Of a DNA stretch of 64,000 bases, positions 15,787-23,331 are shown piece after piece. The stretch is from Streptomyces sp. NRRL S-340 (GTDB taxonomy: Bacteria; Actinomycetota; Actinomycetes; Streptomycetales; Streptomycetaceae). Made by a program: the position numbers and the translations under genes. Location: the NCBI RefSeq assembly GCF_000720185.1, contig NZ_JOIY01000002.1:62001-126000 (forward strand), read 5' to 3'. Numbering within the stretch: position 1 is the first letter of the stretch; each line of letters begins with the position of its first letter. The notes beneath the pieces are model-generated. The model worked only from the letters and a program-made list of their open reading frames with translations, did not search any database and was not told the DNA's origin.

Positions 15787-18240
15787 TCACCGCCCCAGGA
15801 GCAGTTCGCTCCAGACCTGCTTGCCGCCGCTGACGGGCAGCGCGCCCCAGGCCGTCGAGACGGCCTCGACGAGGAGGATCCCGCGTCCGCCGGTGGCCTC
15901 CCACCCGATGTTCGTCGGCTTGACCGGCGTACGGGGGGAGGCGTCGGCGACGGCGATGCGCAGCCGGTGGTGGACGAGGGTCAGGTCCAGGCGCACCGGG
16001 CCCTCGGTGTGCACGAGCGCGTTGGTGACCAGTTCGGAGACGACCAGGAGGGCGGTGTCGGCGTCCTCGCTCACGCCCCAGGAGTGCAGGGTGCGCCGGG
16101 TGAAACGGCGGGCGTGCCGGACCGCCTCGGGCACCCGCCACACCGTCCAGCTCTCCCTCAGCGGGCGTACCGCCAGGCCGTCGTAGCGCACCAGCAGCAG
16201 GGCGATGTCGTCTTCGCGGCGGGCGCCGGTCAGGAGCGCGTCGGCGACCGGGCCGAGACGGCCCGGGTCGACGGCGGCCAGGCGGCGGGCGAGGCGGTCC
16301 ATGCCGGTGTCGATGTCGGCCTCGGGCGACTCCACGAGTCCGTCGGTGGTCAGGGCGAGCACGGTCCCCGGCCGCAGCCGCAGCGGAGTCATCGGGAAGT
16401 CGGCCTGGGACAGCACGCCCAGCGGGGGACCGCCTTCCACCTCGGTGATCTCCGCTGTGCCGTCCGGGTGGCGCAGCACCGGGGGCAGGTGCCCGGCGCG
16501 TACGCACCAGGCGGTGCCGGCCTCCAGGTCCAGGTCGACGTAGGCGCAGGTGGCGAACAGGTCGGTCTCCATGTCGAGCAGCAGCCGGTTGGCATGGGAG
16601 ACGACGACGTCCGGGGGGTGGCCCTCGACGGCGTAGGCGCGCAGCGCGGTGCGCATCTGCCCCATGAGGGTGGCCGCGCCGGTGCTGTGGCCCTGGACGT
16701 CGCCGATCACGAGGGCCACGTGGTTGTCGGGCAGGGGGATCACGTCGTACCAGTCGCCGCCGACCTCCAGTCCCGCGGTGGCGGGCAGGTAGCGGGCGAC
16801 GGCCTCGGCGCCGGGGAGCCGGGGCAGCCTGCGGGGCAGCAGGGTGCGCTGGAGCATGCCGACGAGTTCGTGTTCGGCGTCGAAGGCGTGGGCGCGCATG
16901 AGTGCCTGCCCGGCCAGTCCTGCCGAGGCGGTGAGCAGGGCGCGCTCGTCGGGTCCGAAGTCGTGGGGGCTGTCCCAGCCGATCAGGCAGGCGCCCGCCG
17001 TGCGGCCGGCGGCGGACAGCGGCAGCACCGCGAGACCGCCGGGGCCGACCTCGGCGAGCGCGGGTTCCAGGGGGGTGCCGGCGGGCCAGATCCGGGCCCG
17101 GCCCTCGCGCAGGGCGGCGGCCAGGGTGGGCATGGCCCGTACCGGCGCGTCCGGCCACTCGGTGCGCCACTCCAGGCGCCACAGTTCGGGCCACGACTCC
17201 GGCTCGGGCGGGTCGAGCACGGTGACGACGAGCCGGTCGTTCTCCAGTTCGGCCAAGGCGATCCGGTCGGCCCGCAGGGGTGCGCGCAGCGCGGCGACCA
17301 CGGCGTGGCTGACGTCCCGGACGGTGCCCGCGGTCGCGAGGGCGGAGGCGAGCCGCTGGACGCGGGTGACGTCGGTGACGCCCGGGCGCAGGGCGGAGGC
17401 GTCGGCGACGGTGCCCTCCAGGCGCGCCGGGCGGCCGTCCCCGCCGGGCAGCAGGCGCCCGCGCAGCCGCAGCCAGCTGGGCCGCCCGGTCGGCCGCAGG
17501 ACGCGGAACTCCAGCTCGCGCTCGCCGATGGACATGTGGTCGGCCTCGACCACGGACATCAGGGACGGCAGGTCCTCGGGCACGGTCAGCGCGAGCAGGG
17601 TCTCCACCTTGCCGTCGAAGCCTGCCGGGTCGATGCCGAACAGGGCGAGGACGTCGTCGCCGGCCTCGACGCGCCCGCTGTCCATGGCGAGCGCGAAGGC
17701 GCCCGGCGGCAGTTCCCCGCCGGGCGCCGAGGCGGCGGGCGCGGGACACGCCGAGGCCTCGGCGACCAGTTCCAGGCAGGCCCGGTCCTCGCTGCCGAAG
17801 CCGCCGGGGGCGTCGGTGACGGCGAGCAGGCAGCCGCCCCGGGCGCCGCCGAACGGCAGCGCCGCCAGGGACACGTCGCCGGCGGGCATCCGGCGGGAGT
17901 CGGCGTGGCCGGCCACCTCGTCGGGGCCCAGCCACACGGCCCGCCCGGTGCGCCAGGCCTCGGCCGCTGGCGAGTTCCCGGCCAGGGAGTAGGTGTCGCG
18001 CAGCCCGTACAGCGTCCGCGGCACGCCCGCCGACTCCGCCAGGCAGAGCGCCTCGCCCGCGGGACCGCCGGGGACGTAGACACCGGCGAACGCGGCCGGG
18101 GTGAAGACGAGGGCCTGTTCCAGGACGCGGCGCGGCCGGTCGGGCGCGGCGCGGTCCTCGGTGAGGGTGCTCAGGGCGAGTTCGGCCTGCAGCGTCCTCG
18201 ATCTGCGTGCCGTAGCTCCCTCACTGACCACGTTGGCCAT
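15787..18240 (-). CDS. multidomain PP2C/SpoIIE phosphatase with GAF, PAS and kinase-like ATPase domains
   Basis: This 817-residue signalling protein probably dephosphorylates an anti-sigma-factor antagonist. In order it has an N-terminal GAF-like sensor (about residues 25-150), a PAS-like domain (155-265, ending WLRLRGRLLPG), a GAF domain (275-425) and a SpoIIE phosphatase (440-680). The phosphatase motifs are GGDWYDV near 493, IGDVQGHST near 515, LTTDGLVE near 620 and REDDIALLLVRY near 660. A C-terminal HATPase domain (690-815) carries the N-box VVSELVTNALVH and the G-box GGRGILLVEA. I start at ATG 18240 (MANVVSEG). It is divergent from the lanthipeptide operon, and the presence of both phosphatase and anti-sigma-like ATPase makes it a self-contained partner-switch module. 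Confidence 0.9.
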   Translation of the reverse strand: MANVVSEGATARRSRTLQAELALSTLTEDRAAPDRPRRVLEQALVFTPAAFAGVYVPGGPAGEALCLAESAGVPRTLYGLRDTYSLAGNSPAAEAWRTGRAVWLGPDEVAGHADSRRMPAGDVSLAALPFGGARGGCLLAVTDAPGGFGSEDRACLELVAEASACPAPAASAPGGELPPGAFALAMDSGRVEAGDDVLALFGIDPAGFDGKVETLLALTVPEDLPSLMSVVEADHMSIGERELEFRVLRPTGRPSWLRLRGRLLPGGDGRPARLEGTVADASALRPGVTDVTRVQRLASALATAGTVRDVSHAVVAALRAPLRADRIALAELENDRLVVTVLDPPEPESWPELWRLEWRTEWPDAPVRAMPTLAAALREGRARIWPAGTPLEPALAEVGPGGLAVLPLSAAGRTAGACLIGWDSPHDFGPDERALLTASAGLAGQALMRAHAFDAEHELVGMLQRTLLPRRLPRLPGAEAVARYLPATAGLEVGGDWYDVIPLPDNHVALVIGDVQGHSTGAATLMGQMRTALRAYAVEGHPPDVVVSHANRLLLDMETDLFATCAYVDLDLEAGTAWCVRAGHLPPVLRHPDGTAEITEVEGGPPLGVLSQADFPMTPLRLRPGTVLALTTDGLVESPEADIDTGMDRLARRLAAVDPGRLGPVADALLTGARREDDIALLLVRYDGLAVRPLRESWTVWRVPEAVRHARRFTRRTLHSWGVSEDADTALLVVSELVTNALVHTEGPVRLDLTLVHHRLRIAVADASPRTPVKPTNIGWEATGGRGILLVEAVSTAWGALPVSGGKQVWSELLLGR

Positions 18241-18367
18241 TACAGCGCGTATGAGCCGTTCGCGCAGCCCCTGTGACGGTTCGCGCGCCCCCGGACGGTT
18301 TCGCGCCCCCGCGGCCGGCCGCCCGGGACCCGTGCGAACACCGCGGCCCGGCAGGCCGTCCGGATCT

Positions 18368-18408
18368 TTCGAACAGGTCTGTGCGGTCTCTTCGAACGGT
18401 TGTTGACG
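18368..18408 (+). promoter_or_regulatory. direct repeats and -35 element upstream of the lanthipeptide operon
   Basis: TTCGAACAGGT (18368-18378) and TTCGAACGGTT (18391-18401) are direct repeats 23 bp apart. They end immediately before TTGACG (18403-18408), a plausible -35 hexamer with GGTCTC about 17 bp downstream. This placement is what one expects for binding of a dimeric response regulator such as the RamR-like protein encoded at the end of the operon. Confidence 0.45.
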
Positions 18409-18503
18409 CGTGCGTTCCGCACGGTGGTCTCGTGACAGACGTGACTGTCGGCGGTCCCCGCCCGGCTGGAAGGCTCGGTGCCGACCAGGGAGGGGGGACG
18501 GAC

Positions 18504-21164
18504 ATGGACCAGCGCTACGAGGTGTACGCGCTCGCCGATCCGCACTTCTACGAGACACCCGACCGGCTGTCCCAGGGCGGGCGCTCCGCCGCGCAGCTGT
18601 TCGGGACGGCCCGGCGCGCCGTGCCGCAGGGGTGGGACGCGACCCGCACCGGCGACTGGCTGACGCTGACCCCGCTCGGCGCGGACGGCGCCGCGGCCGC
18701 GGGCCCGGCCCAGGGCTGGAAGATCCACGCCTCGGCCACCCGGGACAACGCGGACGAGATCGCCGCGATCGTCTGGGACTACTGCGTGCCGCGCCGGATC
18801 CCCTTCAAGTTCGTTCCCGGCCCGCACCTGCTGCACCTGCGGAACACGAAGTACGCCGCCCGCGACACCAGCGGCAAGTTCGTCACCGTCTACCCGGACG
18901 GCGAGGAGCAGCTGCACCAGGTGCTGCGCGAGCTGGGCGGGCTGCTGGAGGGCTTCGAGGGGCCGTACATCCTGACCGATCTGCGCTGGGGGAAGGGCCC
19001 GCTCTACGTCCGCTACGGCGCGTTCGCGCGCGCCTTCGTCGTCGACGAGCGCGGCTCGCTGGTGCCGGCGGTGCGCGACGGCGAGGGACGCCTGGTGCCG
19101 GACCGGCGGGCGCCGTCGTTCCAGGTGCCCGACTGGGTGACGCTGCCCCCGTTCCTGGAGCCGCACCTGGCGGCGCGCAACACCACCACGGTCGGCGAGC
19201 TGCCGTACCGCATCGAGAAGGCGCTGCACTTCTCCAACGGCGGCGGCGTCTACGCGGGCACCGACACGCGCGACGGCCGGCGGGTGGTGCTCAAGGAGGG
19301 CCGGCCGCACGCGGGGCTGGCCGCGGACGGCGCCGACGCGGTCACCCGCCTGGAACGCGAGAGAGCGGCCCTGGAACGGCTCGCCGGGACCGGGGTCGTG
19401 CCGGAGGTGCGGGACTGGTTCACCCTCGGCGACCACCGCTTCCTCGTCATGGACTTCGTCGAGGGACGGCCGCTCAACTCCTACTTCGGCGACCGCCACC
19501 CGCTGCTCACCCCGGACCCGGACCCGCGGGCCGTCGCCGCGTACACGGCGTGGGCGCTGCGCGTGCACCGGGCGGTGGAGCGGGCGGTGGCCGCGGTGCA
19601 CGCCCGCGGGATCGTCTTCAACGACCTGCACGTGTTCAACATCGTCGTCGGGCCGGACGACGAGTCGGTGCACCTGCTGGACTTCGAGGCCGCCGCGCCG
19701 GCCGAGGAGGGCGGCCGGCAGGTCGTCGCCCATCCCGGCTTCTTCGCGCCGCCCGACCGCACCGGCCCCGACGTGGACCGCTACGCCCTGGCCTGCCTGC
19801 GGCTCGCCCTGTTCCTGCCGGTGACCACGCTCTTCGTGATCGACCGGGGCAAGGCGGCCCACCTGGCCGAGGTGATCGCCGAGCAGTTCCCCGGCGTTCC
19901 CCGGGAGTTCCTCGACGAGGCCGTCGCGGAGATCACCCGCGACGCCGGCCCGCGGGGCGGAACGCCCGCCCCGGGCCACGGCACCCTCTTCACCGGGCGC
20001 GGCGGCCCCGCCTACCCGGACCCGGCCGACTGGCCGGCGAGCCGGGACTCGATGACCAAGGCGCTGCTGGCCTCGGCGACGCCGGACCGCGCCGACCGGC
20101 TCTTCCCCGGCGACATCGCGCAGTTCACCGACGGCGGCGGCCTCGGCCTCGCGCACGGCGCGGCCGGTGTCCTGTACGCGCTGCGCGCCTCGGGGGCCGG
20201 GCGGTACGAGGAAGGCGAACGCTGGCTGCTCGCGCGCACCGCGGGCGCGCCGCCGGGCACGCCGTTCGGCCTGTACGACGGTCTCGCGGGCGTGGCCCAC
20301 GTCCTCGACCTGCTCGGCCACCGGCAGCGCGCCCTGGACCTGGTCGACAGCGTCCTGAAGGAGCGCTGGCAGAAACTCTCCTCCGACCTGCGCGGCGGGC
20401 TCGCCGGGCTGGGTCTGGTCCTCGGGTCGCTGGCCCGTGCGACGGGCGAGAGCGAGCTGCGCGAGCGGGCCGCCGAGGCGGCGCACCTGCTCACCGCCCG
20501 GCTCGCCGAGCCCCTCCCCGACGCCCCCCGGAGGCGGGCCGGGCTGCTGCGCGGCGCGAGCGGAGTGGCGCTGTTCCTGCTGCGGCAGTACGAGTGGACC
20601 GGCGAACGCGCGCTGCTGGACGCCGCCGCCGCCGCGCTCCGCCGCGACCTGGAGCAGTGCGCCGTCCAGCCGAGCGGCGGCGGCCTGGAGGTCGACGAGG
20701 GCTGGCGGACCCTGCCCTACCTGGGCGACGGCAGCGCGGGGATCGGCATGGTCCTGGACGACTACCTCGCCCACGCGCCCGACGAGGAGTTCGCCCGGGC
20801 CCGCGACGCCGTCCTCACCGCCGCCACCTCCCGCTTCTACGCACAGCCGGGCCTCTTCCAGGGCCGCGCCGGAATGATCCTGCACCTCAGCCGCAGCACG
20901 GCACCCGGGGCGACCCCTCAGAAACTGGCCGGCCAGGTCGGCGCGCTCGGCTGGTACGCGATGGCGTACGAGGGCCAACTGGCCTTCCCCGGCCACCAGA
21001 TGATGCGACTGTCCATGGATCTCGCCACCGGTACGGCCGGATGCCTGCTCGCCCTCGCGGCGGCGCTGGACGGCGCGACCGGCGCGGCGCTGCCCTTCCT
21101 GCCGCCCCCCGCCGCCGCCCCGGCGGCCCACCCAGACGCGGCTCCGCGACCCGCGGAGTCGTGA
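18504..21164 (+). CDS. ramC: class III lanthionine synthetase LanKC (RamC/AmfT type)
   Basis: This 886-residue enzyme phosphorylates Ser/Thr of the precursor, eliminates phosphate and cyclises Cys to form lanthionine/labionin rings. The N-terminal lyase region (1-230) contains FKFVPGPHLLHLRNTKYAARDTSGKF and DLRWGKGPLYVRYGAF. The kinase domain (235-500) has VVLKEG near 264, the catalytic loop NDLHVFN near 373 and LLDFEAA near 391. The C-terminal cyclase (520-860) shows the LanC-like repeats GLYDGLAGVAHVL, GLLRGASGVALFL, GDGSAGIGM and FQGRAGM but lacks the zinc ligands, as in class III. The start is ATG 18504 after GGAGGGGGGAC. Gene order C-S-A-B-R matches the SapB locus. Confidence 0.95.
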   Translation: MDQRYEVYALADPHFYETPDRLSQGGRSAAQLFGTARRAVPQGWDATRTGDWLTLTPLGADGAAAAGPAQGWKIHASATRDNADEIAAIVWDYCVPRRIPFKFVPGPHLLHLRNTKYAARDTSGKFVTVYPDGEEQLHQVLRELGGLLEGFEGPYILTDLRWGKGPLYVRYGAFARAFVVDERGSLVPAVRDGEGRLVPDRRAPSFQVPDWVTLPPFLEPHLAARNTTTVGELPYRIEKALHFSNGGGVYAGTDTRDGRRVVLKEGRPHAGLAADGADAVTRLERERAALERLAGTGVVPEVRDWFTLGDHRFLVMDFVEGRPLNSYFGDRHPLLTPDPDPRAVAAYTAWALRVHRAVERAVAAVHARGIVFNDLHVFNIVVGPDDESVHLLDFEAAAPAEEGGRQVVAHPGFFAPPDRTGPDVDRYALACLRLALFLPVTTLFVIDRGKAAHLAEVIAEQFPGVPREFLDEAVAEITRDAGPRGGTPAPGHGTLFTGRGGPAYPDPADWPASRDSMTKALLASATPDRADRLFPGDIAQFTDGGGLGLAHGAAGVLYALRASGAGRYEEGERWLLARTAGAPPGTPFGLYDGLAGVAHVLDLLGHRQRALDLVDSVLKERWQKLSSDLRGGLAGLGLVLGSLARATGESELRERAAEAAHLLTARLAEPLPDAPRRRAGLLRGASGVALFLLRQYEWTGERALLDAAAAALRRDLEQCAVQPSGGGLEVDEGWRTLPYLGDGSAGIGMVLDDYLAHAPDEEFARARDAVLTAATSRFYAQPGLFQGRAGMILHLSRSTAPGATPQKLAGQVGALGWYAMAYEGQLAFPGHQMMRLSMDLATGTAGCLLALAAALDGATGAALPFLPPPAAAPAAHPDAAPRPAES

Positions 21165-21237
21165 CACAACCCCCGTCCCCGACGTGGGAGACGACCTGAG
21201 TCCCGGCACCGTCCGGGGCCGACCGAAAGGACACGGC

Positions 21238-21357
21238 ATGGCACTGCTCGACCTGCAGACGATGGAGTCCGACGAGAACCACGGCGGTGGCGGCGGCGCC
21301 AGCACGGCCAGCCTGCTGTCGTGTGTCAGCGCGGTGAGCGTCCTGCTCTGCCTCTGA
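21238..21357 (+). CDS. ramS: SapB/AmfS-like lanthipeptide precursor
   Basis: This 39-residue precursor has the class III leader box MALLDLQTMESDE (compare LFDLQ/LLDLQ-M in RamS and AmfS), recognised by LanKC. A glycine run at residues 16-20 follows, and then the core. The core holds two Ser-x2-Ser-x3-Cys motifs, S22/S25/C29 (STASLLSC) and S31/S34/C38 (SAVSVLLC), each able to form a labionin or lanthionine ring. The hydrophobic content fits an amphiphilic morphogen that lowers surface tension for aerial growth. Only one residue (V30) separates the ring motifs; SapB has two. GAAAGGA precedes ATG 21238. It is too short for most gene finders. Confidence 0.9.
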   Translation: MALLDLQTMESDENHGGGGGASTASLLSCVSAVSVLLCL

Positions 21358-21380
21358 CCCGCACCGTCCGTTCCACGGCT

Positions 21381-21418
21381 CCGGGCGGCCGCCTCCCTCG
21401 CGGGGAGCGGCCGCCCGG
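21381..21418 (+). terminator. attenuating hairpin between precursor and exporter genes
   Basis: A 12-bp stem, CCGGGCGGCCGC with GCGGCCGCCCGG, is extended by an inner CTCCC/GGGGA pairing. It lies 24 bp after the precursor stop and 57 bp before the first exporter gene. It would stop most transcripts after the precursor while letting some read into the transporters. Confidence 0.6.
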
Positions 21419-21474
21419 GGCCCGTTCCGCGCGCGGACGCGAGACCACGGCACAGGATGCGAGGCGGCAGCCGT

Positions 21475-23331
21475 ATGACGACCCTCTCCGACCAGGCCCG
21501 CGGCACCCCGCCGGTGACCGCCCGCTCGCTCCTGCGCGCCGCCGTGCGGCACGGGGCGGTGCGCTGCGCGGCCCTGTGCCTGGTGAGCACGGCGGCGACC
21601 GGTGCCGGGCTGCTGCTGCCCGCCGTGCTGGGCCGCACCCTCGACCTGCTGCTGAACCGGGCGCCGGCCGGCCGCTGGGTCGGGTACTCGGTCGCGCTGC
21701 TCGCGCTGCTCACCGCCCTGGACATGGCCGAGACCGTGCTCGACACCACCACCGGCGCCCGTGCCACCGCGTGGCTGCGGCTGCGGCTGACCGGGCACGT
21801 CCTGGCTCTCGGCCCGCGTGCCACGGCCCGTTTCGGACCGGGGGAACTCGTCGCCCGGCTGGTGGGCAGTGCCGCCCAGGCGGGCAGCGCGCCCGCCGCG
21901 GTGGCCGCGTCCGTCGCGGCGGTGGCCGGGCCGGCCGGCGCGGTCGTGGCACTCGGGCTGCTCGACGTGTGGCTCGCGGTCGCCTTCCTGGCCGGGGCGC
22001 CCCTGCTCGCGCTGCTGCTGCGGGCGTTCGCCCGGGACGCCTCCCAGTGCGTCGCCCGTTACCAGGAGACCCAGGGGCGGATCGCCTCGGCGCTCGCGGA
22101 GGCCGTGGGCGGCGCCCGCACGATCCGGGCGGCCGGTACGGCGGACCGGGAGACGGCACGGATCCTGCGCCCGCTGCCCGAACTGTCCCGGGCGGGGCAC
22201 CGGATGTGGCGCGCGCAGGCCCGGGCGGCCGCCCGGGCCGTCGCCGTGGCCCCGCTGCTGCACCTGGTGGTCGTCGCCGTCGCCGGGATGCTGCTCGCCC
22301 GGCACCGGCTGACCGTCGGCGACGTACTGGCCGCCTCCCGCTACGCGGTCCTCGCCGGCGGGGTCGGCGCGCTGGTCGGGCAGCTCTCGGCCCTGGTGCG
22401 AGCGCGCGCGGCGGCCGGACGCCTCGCCGAGGTCCTGGCCGAGCCGGCCCCGGCTCACGGCGGCCTGCGGCTGCCGCCGGGGCGGGGGCGCCTTGAGCTG
22501 CGCGGCGTCACGGCGCGGCGCGGTGGCCGTACGGTGCTGCACGGCGTCGACCTCACCGTGCCCGGCGGCACGACACTGGCCGTGGTCGGACGCTCCGGTT
22601 CCGGCAAGTCCCTGCTCGCGGCCGTCGCCGGCCGCCTGTGCGACCCGGACGCCGGAGAGGTGCTGCTGGACGGGGTGCCGCTGCGCGAGCTGACCCACGA
22701 CGCACTGCGCGGCGCGATCGGTCACGCCTTCGAGCGGCCCGTCCTGATCGGGGCGACCGTCGAGGACGCCATCGGCCTCGGCCCGGCCGCGCCCTGCCCC
22801 GACCGCGTCCGGGAGGCGGCCCGCACGGCCCGCGCCGACGACTTCGTGCGCCGGCTGCCCGACGGCTACGCGACCCCGCTGGCCGCCGCGCCCCGCTCGG
22901 GCGGCGAGTCCCAGCGGCTCGGGCTCGCGCGCGCGTTCGCCCACGGCGGCCGGCTGCTCGTCCTCGACGACGCCCTCTCGAGCCTGGACACGGTCACGGA
23001 ACACCGGATCACCCACGCCCTCGCCCAGGGTGGCGCCCGCGCCACCCGCGTCGTCGTGGCCCACCGCGCGGCGACCGCGGCCCGCGCCGACATGGTCGCC
23101 TGGCTGGACGGGGGCCGCGTACGAGCGGTCGGCACCCACGCCTCGCTGTGGCGGCAGGCGGGTTACCGCCAGGTGTTCGGGGAGGAGAGCGGGGACGGCC
23201 GCGGGGGCGAGGCCGCTCCGGGCGAGGGCCACGGGGACGGCAGCGCAATAGGAGAGGGACCTGGTCCGGGTGCGGGCGCCGTGCGCCCGGCGGGTGACCC
23301 GGGCCGTCCCGCGGAGGGGGCACGGCCGTGA
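21475..23331 (+). CDS. ramA: lanthipeptide ABC exporter subunit (RamA/AmfB type)
   Basis: This ABC half-transporter of 618 residues has an N-terminal six-helix exporter domain (about 20-310) and an ATPase domain with Walker A GRSGSGKS. Its other nucleotide-site motifs are degenerate: the signature is RSGGESQRLGLA instead of LSGGQ, and Walker B reads LLVLDDALSSLD, with Asp in place of the catalytic Glu. The H-loop is VVVAHRAAT. It therefore probably contributes the non-hydrolysing site of a heterodimer with the next gene. The C-terminal 60 residues are a glycine/glutamate-rich tail. I start at ATG 21475 (GAGG 10 bp upstream); ATG 21457 is an alternative. It overlaps the next gene by GTGA. Confidence 0.88.
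   Translation: MTTLSDQARGTPPVTARSLLRAAVRHGAVRCAALCLVSTAATGAGLLLPAVLGRTLDLLLNRAPAGRWVGYSVALLALLTALDMAETVLDTTTGARATAWLRLRLTGHVLALGPRATARFGPGELVARLVGSAAQAGSAPAAVAASVAAVAGPAGAVVALGLLDVWLAVAFLAGAPLLALLLRAFARDASQCVARYQETQGRIASALAEAVGGARTIRAAGTADRETARILRPLPELSRAGHRMWRAQARAAARAVAVAPLLHLVVVAVAGMLLARHRLTVGDVLAASRYAVLAGGVGALVGQLSALVRARAAAGRLAEVLAEPAPAHGGLRLPPGRGRLELRGVTARRGGRTVLHGVDLTVPGGTTLAVVGRSGSGKSLLAAVAGRLCDPDAGEVLLDGVPLRELTHDALRGAIGHAFERPVLIGATVEDAIGLGPAAPCPDRVREAARTARADDFVRRLPDGYATPLAAAPRSGGESQRLGLARAFAHGGRLLVLDDALSSLDTVTEHRITHALAQGGARATRVVVAHRAATAARADMVAWLDGGRVRAVGTHASLWRQAGYRQVFGEESGDGRGGEAAPGEGHGDGSAIGEGPGPGAGAVRPAGDPGRPAEGARP

Noticed and set aside
18240..21824. A 1194-codon minus-strand open frame opposite the lanthionine synthetase gene
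   Set aside because: It mirrors the real gene in a GC-rich genome, has no domain motifs and is rich in Arg/Gly/Val. The plus-strand LanKC has unmistakable domains.
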